Part shown: piece by piece, positions 1-11,183 of the stretch
Position numbering within the stretch: position 1 is the first letter of the stretch
How the letters are laid out: every line of letters begins with the position of its first letter
Origin: Ianthella basta
Taxonomy: Eukaryota; Porifera; Demospongiae; Verongiida; Ianthellidae
Length of the DNA stretch: 64,000 nucleotides
Reading direction: 5' to 3'
NCBI GenBank assembly: GCA_964019415.1
Contig: OZ025889.1
Span: 1,701,501 to 1,765,500 of the forward strand
Notes under the pieces: model-generated
Told to the model about the DNA's origin: nothing
Database searches by the model: none
The model's input: only the letters and a program-made list of their open reading frames with translations
Program-made: the position numbers and the translations under genes

Positions 1-641
1 TTCACAGCACTCCTTGAATGAATTTTGCAAACTTAGGTATTTATGACTGTATCACATGCACCACTCACATCTTATTCCCCTTCTATAGCACCACGCATCC
101 ACTCACATGTCATGCCATTCCTGGCCCTCATCTTAATTGTATCAATCAGTATGCATAATTATAACATTATTCGTAACTCTCATCACCATCGTCATTCTCA
201 TCACCATGCAGCGGTCATTCATCATGTCATGTCATCCTACATTATTTAGACAGTGTATAGAGCTTTACTTGTCATTCACTGATGACGGTGGATAGTAACT
301 ACGTACTGAAATGCCTAAAATGTGTAAATTCTGGCTAGTGTATCATGGATATACCCTCTCTTTATAATCACCCAGGCCCTTACAAGATTATAATTACACT
401 ATATATATATATAGCATCAAATTTGCCACACTTCACTGGTATTAGTTATCTTGAGCACCTCACAATCATTTAATATAACTTTATTGCAAGACATTTTGAC
501 ACAAGGGCGCCTTTGTCAACCACTTACTAAGGATGACATTGACATAGACCCTTGGATCAAATTGCCTTGCAATTTAGTATATTAAACAGCACGTTGCAAT
601 ATGCTTTGCTCAAGAGAATCAAACCTTATTGCTACACTTAC
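1..641. other. Probable intron of gene A, no exon seen
   Basis: By comparison with gene B, intron 6 begins at 641 and the next EGF exon lies beyond the left edge. Only a His-codon-rich chance ORF (about 160-230) and one TTCACTGATGA repeat motif near 272-282 are visible. I see no gene here. Confidence 0.6.
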
Positions 642-764
642 GCAGGCACATTCCAAGATCTGCACGCAACTGGTATCCAGGGTCACACTGACATATGTAG
701 CTGCCAGGGGTGTTGGTGCAGTTATGGTCACAGCCTCCATTGTTATCAGCACACTCATCAATGT
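642..764 (-). CDS. Gene A exon 6: calcium-binding type EGF
   Basis: The 123-nt phase 1-1 exon encodes [16 protein letters not shown] followed by a YICQCDPGY segment, a standard cbEGF. The acceptor is TTGCAG and the donor GTAAGTGT. This is the last exon of gene A seen in the window. Confidence 0.87.
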
Positions 765-3700
765 CTGCAATTTAGGAAGGAATATCAAAGTAAAAAGCGC
801 TTAAAAACATAAGCAGTTAAGATGTCCCTATTTGAAATCTCCTGCAGTATAGTTAAGATGTCCCCATTTGAAATCTCCTGCAGTATAGTTAAGATGTCCC
901 TATTTGAAATCTCCTGTAGTACATATAGTAGTGGACCTAATCTACTCCATTACTTCACAACACAGCAATACGTATTCATAGATGAGCACCAACCCATCCT
1001 TGCTTACCATCACAAGTGCGTACAGCGTCATTCTGTGTGAACCCTGGTCTGCAGGTGCAGTGTCTTCTATCTGGGTCCAAGTTCGCGTACCCTCTGCAGT
1101 AACAGCTGTAGGAGCCTGGGCTGTTGCTGCAGTAGTCAGAACAGCCTCCGTTGTTTGAGGCACACTCATTCACATCTACAAGAAGACATTGAGAGACCAC
1201 GTACAGATGTGCATTAACTGCATGATACAGTACACTTGACTTGCTATACACTTTGTACTGCATATAGGTTATAAACTACAGTTTTTGCCTGTAATCTCAT
1301 TTATATAGATAAGCACACACAACATCTTAGTGCCATGTACAGTAAATAGTCTCCATTCAAATGTACACAATGTCATGTCACTAATAAACACTCTCACTGA
1401 TAAGAAAGTAATGTATGTATGGCAGAGAGGTCATAGATACCAGTGCTCTTCTCTAATCCAATCAAATCATCTCCCCTATCTCCTCTTGACAATGTCTACG
1501 TCACTGGCAACTGACGACGATGTGGGAGCCCAATAGAAGAACTCTCCATCACCTTCTCGTTACACTTCTTTGCTGTCTGCCCTAAAACCTACTTCGTAGG
1601 AAGGTCATTCAATGAGAATAGTTCCCAGCGACAAGCTCGTATTAAAACAGATACAAAATGACTGTGATGATGTCATATGAACTTCACACGCACTCTGCCC
1701 GCCACAAGTGTCTATGGGATTTAGAATTATGCGTTGTAACAATTGGAATGCTTCTCTGAGATTCAGAATCATCGTTTAGATGCACCTTACCATGGCAACA
1801 GGATCTATATGTGCATACGTAACTCACCATCATTACAGTTTGGTCCTTGCCAGTTGCTGGGGCATTCGCACACATTAGGGTCAATGCATACCCCACCATT
1901 GTGACATCCACCAGAGCAGTAAGCTGAGAAGGAAATCAACTGTACATATTCACCAATAGCTACATCAATTGAGTAAGACTCAAACCCAAATGAACTTCAG
2001 TATCACAGTTTCTTGCATCAAGATGCAGCTGTTGTACATAAGTCCAATATCTCCCGGGCCAGCCCATATACAATGACACAAAACACAAGCATACCATGCA
2101 ATCACAGTACCAACTGATACTTAGATATTCTGTAACATTAGCTACCATGCCAATGATATCGTAGGTGTGAGCAATGTCGAACATATAATATTATCAAGGA
2201 GGTGGTCTATGTAGGGATGGCAGTGGTTGTTTGTATGCTGTAATACAAACAAAAAAGCACTATACCATTTAGGGCTAAAAACTGGCGAATTCTTCATATT
2301 CTTCTTCTCTGACAGCAATAGCGTACGAACCACAGTCGCTAGAGAAATTATTTTATCATAGAATTACCCTGCTTTCAGCTGGGAGTATTCCTTTGTAGGT
2401 TAGCCACTGTGAGCAAGTGTCACTTATTATGGTTACCGGGTCTGTCGGGAGACGTTGTTATGCACAAGACACCATTTTACAATAATGTTGACGAACAGCA
2501 GTTGTCCACCTACTGTTTCTTCATTTTCTATCCAATAGCGTTGCAAGACACAAGTGTATGCAAGACAAGTTTCAGTCTAAGTTACCTTGCGTGTTGTTTC
2601 AAAGGACATCCGTGGTCATGCATATCCTGCCATTTGTAATTAATACTCCGCTTGCTTTCAGTCGCCGTTTCTCAGCTCATTCTGGTGGGCTAGCACAGAA
2701 AGGTGCTAGCTATAGCTGATGAGGCTCCAGGATTACAAAAACAAAGCCCTATACCTGCAGGGATGTCCTGTGGTTGCAACTTAGCATGTGCATTTATATT
2801 CTAGTGTATCAATTATAAAATCAAGTGCATTTGGAACTAGGCTGAGGATAGATCCAAGCAGGCCTTATGGTTAGCTGGAAATATTACCTTTACAGTGCTC
2901 ATGTGAGGCCATGGCAACTCCTGGCCATGGGATAATATGCATTGACTCCATGGATAGGATGATCGAAGCAAATGTTTAGTGAAGGATATATCTTTAGTTA
3001 AAGTTACCACGTGCAACGTTTGGTTTGTGAAGAAAGACAATTAAAAAGATATGGCAGTAACCATATCCAAACAAAGCATTGCATTGATTTTTTTGCAAGC
3101 AGGAATCGATGGCAAATGGAAGAGAGATGCATCCTGGGTGTCCAGCTAGAAGAGGTGACCACCACAATACACCGGTCTGTCAAGTAAAGCAAGGGCATAA
3201 TTCGGCGCTGGCAGGGCACCAACAGATGGATAAGGAACACATCATCCCAACATGAGATGGGTGAAGTGGAATCATCTCAACAGCAGTGCTGTTATCCAGT
3301 TTGGTTAGATAGAGTATTTTCAGCAGCCCTTGCAAGAGCAGCATGGAGGATTATCAGTTGTTTATATATATGTAATTAGTCAAGCAAAGCATCATCGCAG
3401 GAACAACTTCTATATAGAAATGTCTAATCATTCACTCCATGTCCATGCACATGTACACATATATTCCACTCTTGTGCGTCACGTTTGTGACGTCTATTTA
3501 GGAATGTGCCCGGTTCAAAATGGCGTCTCCTATCTTAATGTATTAGCATGCTTCGCTGAAACTAGTCAAACAGCGGTGGCAAAGAACAATTTAAGGTCAT
3601 GGATAGGCTTCTTCGAATGCATTGAAGTCGGCAGTGCACCCTAAGGCAACCTGGAGTACACATAGGAGAAAAGCGTCATAGGCTGCTCGTACCCCATTTG

Positions 3701-4526
3701 TTCTTTTCATAATCTTATTCTCCTTCCCATAGAATTTTTGCACGCTCCTAGCGTTCGACACAGGGCACCTACGGACCCAAGTTGTGTATGAGGACTTACG
3801 TACCTAGGTCAAGGACTAGGATCTCAGCACCGATGGCAATCCAAAAGGTACAGCACTGGAGTGGGCAGGAAATTTGTCCTCCCCGTGTATTAACGATACC
3901 CCAATGCCACCATTTTGTTGCGCTGGTATACCATACGGTACACGGTCGTCGCTTCATCTAAAGTGGCATAACTGTGCTCGATGCTCTGCACAATCTTCAG
4001 CTAATTTAAGGATGGGGTATTAGTCAGTGCTGGTATCAATCTGATGTAATCATAGTCCTTTGGACATGCAAAAACCGTACAAACTAGTGTATAAAAATTC
4101 CTTTAGAATTAAAAGGGATTTATAAATGGCCAGCAGAAAAAGCATAGAAATTTGGAATGCATAGCGAGCTTCATGGAAATGTGGTTCCTCATGGTGTTGA
4201 GCTACTGTTGCTTGTTTCTATGCTTTTTCTGCTGGCCATTCCTAAATCCCTTTTAATTGTAAAGGAATTTTTATACACTAGTTATGTAAGGTACAGGGTA
4301 GTGTAACGTTGCCTGTGTAGAGAATTCCCTTATGCCTTAATACATGTGCATTAGCAACATTGCATGCATGTTGTTTGCATGAGAAGTGCCTGCAGAGGTA
4401 AGTATAACCTCTTGATCCAAACGTGCGCAGCAAACATTATTTATGAATAGAGTGGGGCTAGAGTGGAAGCATTAAAATTTCTTTGCCTTAAGAAAATCTT
4501 GCCCTAGCTGTGCATGCCTATGCATG

Positions 4527-4600
<74 letters not shown>

Positions 4601-7600
4601 CTGTGTACCAGTGTGTGTGTGTATATAAGAAAGGTTTTATATATGATATTTCTCTATAGTAAAACAATCTTGATGACACTTTATACGGCAATGATTATAC
4701 TTGGAATTGGCATGAGATCAATGCACATTAAAGTAGTGTGAGCACTTAGTAGGTGTATGTATACACAGTGTATATGTAATGCAGGTGGCCTCTTACGTTC
4801 ACATCTTCCACTATTTAGACCATAGAATCCAACACAACACCGTCGCTGGCAAACAAGTCTACTCTCGTAGCATGTCTGGTAATTTGTCACCCTGACATAA
4901 CTGCAAAAGAAGTGAATAAAGATAGACTTGCAGTTGTTAGGTGTTAGGAGGTTACCCTCTGCAACTTAATTAACTCTTTTTCCTAGTACAATGGAACCCC
5001 ACCTTGCGGACACCCCTGAAAAGCGGACACCTCTATTATGCGGACACTTTCTAAAGTCCCAATGATTGGCCCTATTCTACCTGTATAAACTTCGCCTTGA
5101 AATGTGGACACCCTGTTAATCCGTATTGCAGACAGCGCCCTGTGCCCGCCCTATACAACTTTGTATAAGCTTCACCTGAAAATTTGAACATTTCGATCAG
5201 CTGTCAGAAAATGGTCGCTCCCTGATTTGCACTGCTACCTCTGACAAGTGACAGGAACAGCACAGAAGTTGGTGAGTGCGGCAAATTGTCTATACTAAAG
5301 GTTTTGAAAGTGTCTTTAACATGGGAAAGTTCAGCGTGACCAGCTACTTTTTAGAACCGTCTTCAGAAATGGTGCGCGAGTCAAATATTTGAGCGAACCA
5401 CCTCTACCTTTACAAATTCACCTTATTTTGGATACTTTTTTATGCATACTACATGATTGTTTTAACATAAAGGCATATATACCATACCTCTGAAATGTGG
5501 ACACCCCTATAATCAGGACACATCTCCCATTTCTGGTCCTGTAGCTTCATGACATGTATTTATTTTAATCTACTTCATTCCTGCCCTTCCTGCTTTTTGT
5601 GCTCATGCATCTATCCCTCATGTGACTATCCCTATTTATACAGCCCCACTTGTAAGTGTCATTATTCACTGATGAAGGCAGCCGTAGTGTTGCCGAAACG
5701 TCTGATTGAACAAGTGATTTGACGAGTGTGATTGAAAAGCGAATAATGTCCTGGGCATTTGGTGGCCCTCTTGAACATGTGCTAGGTGTGGCTTTGAAGC
5801 ATGGGAGATTTTAAGACTTTTAAATGAGACAGAATTTAATAATTAGCTCTTTGCTCTTCTACAAGCAGCCAGCAAAGGCTAATATAAATCCACATAGGAC
5901 AACACTTAATGTATAGCACATTTATATTGATACATAGCTTTGCTTCCCATATTAATGTAACAGGGCTTGCTTTGGCACGAAACTTGGTGTATGTGGTCCA
6001 GTGGCCCACCTTCCTATGTTATTAGCAGGATTAGTAAATTAGTCTCAAAATGGCCAACATATGTGAGTTGTATGGTATGCTCAAACAGCCAGGCCCGCTT
6101 TGTCATGGCAGTTGGTGGACCTAGCCAGATGAGCCATCTGTTCATGCCATTAGCGGGATTACGTAATTAGCGCCATCATGGCTGGCTAGGCCGAACACTC
6201 ATATATTGGCACCTTGTGCTGGCATTTGTCACCTTTGCAGGAGCAGAGCACCACACATACATGGCCAAGTGTCTCATCCACCTATGCTATTAATTAGTAG
6301 GATTATTTAATTAGTCTAAATGTGGCCAACCTGTGAGGTGTTGGGTGCATTCAAACGGACAGTCCTGCTTAGTCATGCCACTTGGTGTACCTAGCCAGCT
6401 GTGGTATAGTCAATCAGCCCCCCACCATACATTCAGTAGATGTGCCAGAGCTCTAGGAAACTGACTGCCACCACCACTACCACCACACAGTGCAAGTTGC
6501 AATAAACACATGCTTAGTGTTAGCTAGAGCTGCAAGAAAACAGACTAGCGCATCAAGCGCTGCTACCCCATCACTGTGCATGCTTGTGTGTTGTGTAATA
6601 CTTTATTGTAGCCACTTTGTAAGTGTGTTTACGCAAGCATGGTGTGCTTGGTTGCATGCTCGTAAGAACTGATTTCAGGCTGTCCAGCCAGTTGCTGTTA
6701 TTGTAGTGGTTGCTCTGTGTTCAGCATTAACTTGGCTGGGACATCAAGGCGAATAATGCTCAAATATTGCAGTGCAATCCAAAAGGAGCATCCAATAGCA
6801 TTTGGGTAAAACTGCCTGCAGTGGGTTTCTAGCAACATCTATTAACATGATGTTGTTGTCACACGGCTGAAAAACTCTAAGGGTGGCAAGGACAGGACAT
6901 ACAGCTAAGCAGGTAATGTTGTAGAAGCTCATTACTAAATGAGTGATAGCAAGTGGGGAACTTCTTTAAAGCAATGCACATAGCAAGGTAAGATCAATCA
7001 ACTAAATAAGGACATTATGGCCACGTAGGCCTTCATCAGTGAAATTGAGGTTTCAGATGATGAAAGCCTACACAGCCAGAATGTCCTAATATAGTTGACT
7101 GATCTTACCTTGCTACGTGCATTGCTTAATAAGTTCCCCACTTGCTTTCTCTCCCTATGTCAGAATACTAGTAATCTTTTCTACCTATATATTCGGTTCA
7201 TCACTGGGTACTTCTGTACTTGGCAGGGTTATATAAAGAACCATGTTCACACAGCAAATAGAACAGCATCATATGCCAATATAATATAGCTCCAGTGACA
7301 TTAGTATATTCTTCTATGCCACAGTCCATTCCATGTTACATTATTCCCAGTTCCACTCCATTAAAATTTTCACATTCTGAATGCTGCTTCACTTCCTGAC
7401 ATTGTTGCTTAATGCAAACCAATATGCAAGAATCAATGATCAAAAATTCCAAAATTCACCAAACATTGCCCAGCTATAGACCAATTGCTGGTAATCTGAT
7501 TAATCAGCACTAGTATGTAGGCCTTATAACATCCAAGGTTTAAGTCAAAATCATGGTTTGACTCAGTATAATAGATGCAACAATTATTTCAAGTTAAAAA

Positions 7601-10600
7601 ACCCGTAGGGCGCCGGGGCGCCCCTGAGCTTGAACTACTTGCTAGCCCTTGTGTATATTCAGTAGTGCAGATAGTTGGGAATGCAGCATTGCTGGTGGCC
7701 TGAAAGATACATCATGATGCCATAGACTGTTGGGGCTGCAAGAGCTTCAAGTCCCCAGATCAGCAAGTCATTCAGTGAAAGCACCTCTACCAAACTGAAA
7801 ATGCTTTGCTGGTGCTTTCTGATCTACATAACATTATGAATGAGGATGTACATGTTACTTAATTTGTGCCTGAAGGAGGAGCGTGCTGGCTAAAAAGGCT
7901 ACCCTAAGTAGTATATAATGCTATGATTTGATTGTCTCTCATAGGCCAACGGGTCCTTCGACCTCTGTTGTATATCTGGGGTTGTACCTCGCAGGAGAAT
8001 AGTTAGGTAAGGTTCTTTGGATATACGGCGAAATACGAAGAAAGATGATTTTGAGCCTAGCTAACTAGGGTTCGTCGAGCGCGGCCGTTTTGCAAAGTCC
8101 TTCCGTGATAATTGAAGCTGTATCTCGCAGAAGCGTCTTTCGATCGTTAAGCTTTTTACGAGTATCGCTCTACCAACACATGTTTTTGAACACATTTCGT
8201 TCGATTGAGATACGGCGAAACGCCATTAGAGAGGATTTTAAGCTCTGTATAAAACGACATGAGCGCCGCCATTTGCAATGACAGACTAGAACCACCAAGT
8301 GCAAGTACTAGTTATAACATGGCCGCGAGGGCGCTGGCTGATTTATCGGGATGGGCTAGATCTCGGAGAGCTGATGCTGTGACGTCAGAGCGGCCGTGAC
8401 GTCAGAGCGGCCGTGACGTCATAACAGCAGTCCTATATAGGGGCCAGGGCACGAATGCCTGTATGAATCCATGGCCTATAGGTATACCAGCCTACCATAT
8501 AGGATGACTAAATGTATAGAAGAGACGAAAAATAAAACCAGCCCTAACCCTAATCCTAAAATCCAAGCATACTGAGCACGTTGGCCGAGCGAGCTAACCC
8601 CAGTTAGTCTCGCGCGCCAGCCCCTATTTCCCTTATTGCGCTATCGCCTATTCTGAGCGCGATTGCGCAATAATAGGGGCTGGGTACGAGACTAAACCCC
8701 AGTGGCCGAGCGAGCTAGCCCCAGCGGCCGAGCGAGCTAGCCCCAGCGGCCGAGCGAGCTAACCCCAGTGGCCGAGCGAGCTAACCTCAGTGGCCGAGCG
8801 AGCTAACCCCAGTGGCCGAGCGAGCTAACTAAGTGGGGGCAAGCCAGATGAGCAGATTCCAAGCGAACCACCAGCGAGGACAGCGAACGGTAACGGTAAT
8901 GATACCACCATCAAGTGCTCCCGTTCTACTCTATTGCGACAACGTAGCTAAACAAGCCAGGAAGGCAGCAAGGAGTCGACCAAACGAACCACCAGAACGA
9001 ACCGCCAAAACCACCCGGCCACTGTCAACAGTATTTTATACTAGTTACTTAGGGTAAGTAACGGAATTTATACAGTTTACTGCAGTAATTTAATGTATTA
9101 ATATAGTATAGGGTTCACTCGGGGATCCTATACTATATTCTATATATAAAAAGGACTGCTGATTATGACGTCACGGCCTATACTATATTCTATATATAAA
9201 GGACTGCTGATTATGACGTCACAGCATCAGATCTCCGAGATTTAGCCCAGCCCTTATCACAGGAGGGCGCGAAGCACCCGAGTGCGATAAATCAGCTAAG
9301 CGCCCGAGCAGCCATGTTATAACTGACTTGTTACGATTCAAACAGCAGCGATTGGTGCTTGAATTCGTTCGCTGTCGAATGAATTTACCGAACGAACCTG
9401 ACTGAAGTTACTATAGAAACCAGAGAATACGCTCTTCTTGGAGCACAAGGCGAAAGGCGAGAAGCGTCGCAAGAATATAGCTGTCAGCGGCCTCTCGTAC
9501 TGAAGAAAACGTCGGCGCCGCTTGAGTCGGCACTAGGGCAGATGATTAGAAGTTCTACAAGCAGCGTATGAAGGGAGAACTTTCTTCTTAGAGAGTGTAC
9601 TAGGATTTAAACGACTGGAAAACTTGGGAGTGGCGAGACCTACACTCAAGTTGATCCATCAAGTGAACTCGGGAAAGGGAAACCAAGTTTCTCTGTCACT
9701 AAAGACATTACATGCACAATTACATGTTATTGCGTGCTAGGCATAAATTTATGTTAATGACCATGCTTCCAAGTGCCAAGCACTCATAATTTCCAGAGCC
9801 AATGTTCATGAGAAAGTTCACAAGGTGATGAATATCAAAGGCATTTTGCTAAAGCAGTAAACAAAACGTTTGTTTAAGGCTAGAAAGTGATTGGGTTAGC
9901 AAATAAGAGCCCCATTCGACGCAGTGTGTTATGAGGTGTGAAAGCGTAAACAGTGGCGTTATGCAAAATTAGCACACTGCCGCTTGCTTTGATGTATGGC
10001 TTCCTCATGTAACAAGTTACAGTAATAACCACCACCACATGTGCCAGAAGAGTGTCTGCGCTAGTTGGTCATATATAGAGAAAGACCACCAGTGCAAGTT
10101 ACAGTGGCCCTGGGCCAGCACACGCACCATTCACATCACCACATGTGCCAGAAAGTAAATGCGCTCAATGGCCGAAGAAAAAGACCACCAGCACAAGTTA
10201 CAGCCGATCACAACCTGCACCGTCGCCATTGGAGTGCACGCTGTAGCAAGCAAATGTAAGCTTGCCTAAGGGCCTGCCATTGAATTGAGGGTGCATGGGA
10301 AGAAATTACAGCTGCATGGACACAATTTTGTAGCTAGCTAATTAGTCCCATGCATGCAAGTAGCTACAAGGAAATTAGGAATGCAGGGTGAACTCCATGG
10401 AAATGTGGCTTATCACAGTGTTGAGTTACTGGTGCTTGTTTCCATCTTTTTTTTCTGCTGGCCATTTCTAAACCCCATTTAATTCTAAAGGAATTTTTAT
10501 ACACTGGTATAGTAGTATACTACGGATCGACTCGTTCGCTTCCACCTCCTCGGCTGTGGGCCATTAAAGAACAAAACCTTATTGTGCAGCCTACACCACG

Positions 10601-11183
10601 GCGTTGCAGTGCTGGGCAAGTTTGGGCGCAATCTGTTGGCAGGCGCCCGAAAAATTGGGACAAATAAGGTTGTGCCCGAATTCATTCTCTTTATAATCCC
10701 ATTGCACTTGGTTGACACCCAAAGGTACACATGCTCTCCACTAGCCCCTCAGATCCCCCACATGCAGAGACAAAACAAACAGTACTCACTAGGTTACTGA
10801 TCTGCTACACCTGTTCACGTGCCACCACCCGCATTTGTAATATGTAGCCCGTGTTCTCGCCTCAGATACTCGGTAGCTGCACCGATATGCATATGAAACA
10901 TATGTTTCATGTTTGCAAATCCTGCAACAAGAACATCATGCATCCATGAAGTTTACAGATGTAGTGAAAAGGCTGCAATGCTATCACACTCCATGTAGTT
11001 ACTTCAACAAGATGGTTGCATACAGTCAATATTATGTGATTCCTGTCATATAGCATACCCATTATTGGCCTCATTCTGATAACAAGGAGAGTGTGACGGG
11101 CATGTTTGACAGCCATGTCTTGCATCAGTCACTGTCACTGCTGCCACCAGTAGCAGACAAGTTGTAATGGACAGAACTCTCAT
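642..11183 (-). CDS. Gene A (5' part): EMI/EGF transmembrane-receptor paralogue
   Basis: This is the 5' portion of a large multi-domain gene that leaves the window on the left. The coding exons, in transcript order, are 11059-11183, 10790-10921, 4797-4900, 1828-1923, 1008-1175 and 642-764, together 748 coding bases. All six join in one open frame with phases 2, 2, 1, 1, 1, 1, the same as genes B and C. They encode a signal peptide, an EMI domain split over exons 1-3, and three EGF-type exons. The start was placed at the ATG giving [16 protein letters not shown], a classic hydrophobic leader that closely matches gene B. Intron 2 is 5.9 kb and full of repeats. The remaining EGF, Sushi, Ig and membrane exons should lie left of position 1; no further exon is visible in 1-641. 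The role is inferred to be a cell-surface adhesion or recognition protein. I do not know a named orthologue. Confidence 0.85.
816..925. repeat. Three tandem copies of a 36-bp unit
   Basis: The unit starts TTAAGATGTCCC and contains ATTTGAAATCTCCTG. It is repeated three times almost perfectly inside intron 5 of gene A. The third copy is slightly diverged at its end. Confidence 0.9.
1008..1175 (-). CDS. Gene A exon 5: calcium-binding type EGF
   Basis: The 168-nt phase 1-1 exon begins [16 protein letters not shown], the cbEGF consensus start, and ends with a CTCRPGF segment. It has two more Cys than a normal EGF and is longer than the usual 120-nt EGF exon. All three gene copies share this length. 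Confidence 0.87.
1176..1827. other. Intron 4 of gene A
   Basis: This is non-coding sequence between the exons at 1828-1923 and 1008-1175. I see no repeat or exon signature in it. Confidence 0.6.
1828..1923 (-). CDS. Gene A exon 4: short EGF domain
   Basis: A 96-nt phase 1-1 exon encodes one EGF repeat with six Cys ([17 protein letters not shown] then CPSNW). The acceptor is TTCTCAG and the donor GTGAGT. It is a close copy of gene B 26495-26590. Confidence 0.85.
4083..4287. mobile_element. Foldback MITE with arms of about 65 bp
   Basis: The left arm (ACTAGTGTATAAAAATTCC through GGCCAGCAGAAAAAGC) is repeated in reverse complement as GCTTTTTCTGCTGGCC through GGAATTTTTATACACTAGT. About 70 bp of spacer separates the arms. 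A single-armed relative sits at about 10385-10510, so the family is dispersed. Confidence 0.82.
4528..4598. repeat. GT/TG microsatellite
   Basis: An almost pure TG repeat of about 70 bp lies some 200 bp downstream of the gene A exon with the EMI CC motif. Gene B has a longer one at the equivalent place. Confidence 0.95.
4797..4900 (-). CDS. Gene A exon 3: EMI domain, C-terminal CC motif
   Basis: The 104-nt exon encodes [18 protein letters not shown], the double-Cys/Gly-Phe signature that closes an EMI domain. The acceptor is TTTTGCAG and the donor GTAAGAG. The phase is 2 to 1, as in gene B. Confidence 0.85.
4985..5535. mobile_element. Degenerate pogo/Tigger-like non-autonomous element
   Basis: The sequence starts ACAATGGAACCCCACC and contains several GCGGACACC / GTGGACACC words, as in many pogo/Tigger-derived MITEs. 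The right boundary is uncertain because no matching inverted end was found. No transposase reading frame is visible. Confidence 0.45.
5960..6405. repeat. Diverged tandem repeats, about three copies
   Basis: Related blocks occur around 5962-6060, 6090-6190 and 6270-6405. Each pairs a CTTGGTG/GTTGGTG...CCTAGCCAG type segment with an ATTAGCAGGATTA...AAATGGCCAAC type segment. The copies are clearly diverged. No coding function is seen. Confidence 0.55.
6965..7135. mobile_element. Palindromic MITE containing CTTCATCAGTGA arms
   Basis: GTAAGATCAATCAACTA at 6980-7000 is mirrored by TAGTTGACTGATCTTAC near 7093. The inner parts (GGCCTTCATCAGTG and GATGATGAAAGCC) are also inverted. The same inner motif appears in the larger palindrome at 60757-61578. 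Confidence 0.75.
8310..9325. mobile_element. Foldback element with CRE palindromes and an internal satellite
   Basis: The outer ends are GTTATAACATGGC (about 8311) and its complement GCCATGTTATAAC (about 9312). Matching inner segments carry TGACGTCA at 8380-8387, 8397-8404 and 8414-8421 on the left, and 9166-9173 and 9214-9221 on the right. They also share an AGATCTCSGAG block and AGGACTGCTG blocks. Between the arms lies a 22-bp tandem satellite. No transposase is visible, so the element would depend on others. Confidence 0.72.
8700..8832. repeat. 22-bp tandem satellite, about six copies
   Basis: The unit AGTGGCCGAGCGAGCTAACC (plus two C) is repeated head to tail with small variations. A single related copy lies near 8580-8605. 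The array is GC-rich in an AT-leaning region. Confidence 0.9.
10030..10205. repeat. Two-copy direct repeat of about 115 bp
   Basis: CCACATGTGCCAGAA and a following GACCACCAG...CAAGTTACAG segment occur twice, near 10034-10106 and 10139-10204. A related word also occurs near 6475. No coding role is seen. Confidence 0.6.
10790..10921 (-). CDS. Gene A exon 2: EMI domain, middle part
   Basis: This 132-nt exon lies between acceptor TTGCAG and donor GTGAGTAC. It encodes [17 protein letters not shown] and an [12 protein letters not shown] stretch. Length and phase (2 to 2) equal exon 2 of genes B and C. Confidence 0.82.
11059..11183 (-). CDS. Gene A exon 1: signal peptide and start of EMI domain
   Basis: The ATG is at 11183-11181. 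It is followed by a hydrophobic leader (LLLVAAVTV) and then a Cys-rich stretch [18 protein letters not shown]. The donor is GTATGC in phase 2. The exon is 125 nt against 122 nt in gene B, with nearly the same leader. Confidence 0.82.

Larger units (their letters stand above)
1924..4796. other. Intron 3 of gene A with transposon pieces
   Basis: The intron holds four recognisable items: an end of the TGTAGGGATGG repeat family near 2210-2345; a segment near 2655-2800 that reappears inverted at about 31195-31330; a foldback element at 4083-4287; and a GT microsatellite at 4528-4598. Other parts (2345-2650, 2800-4080) show nothing I recognise. Confidence 0.65.
4901..10789. other. Intron 2 of gene A (5.9 kb), repeat-rich
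   Basis: This intron splits the EMI domain. It contains a pogo-like repeat at 4985-5535, a hammerhead-like motif near 5668, diverged tandem repeats at 5960-6400, a palindromic element at 6965-7135, a 1-kb foldback element at 8310-9325 and a duplicated unit at 10030-10205. It also has a MITE fragment at 10385-10510. No conserved coding sequence is visible. Confidence 0.65.
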
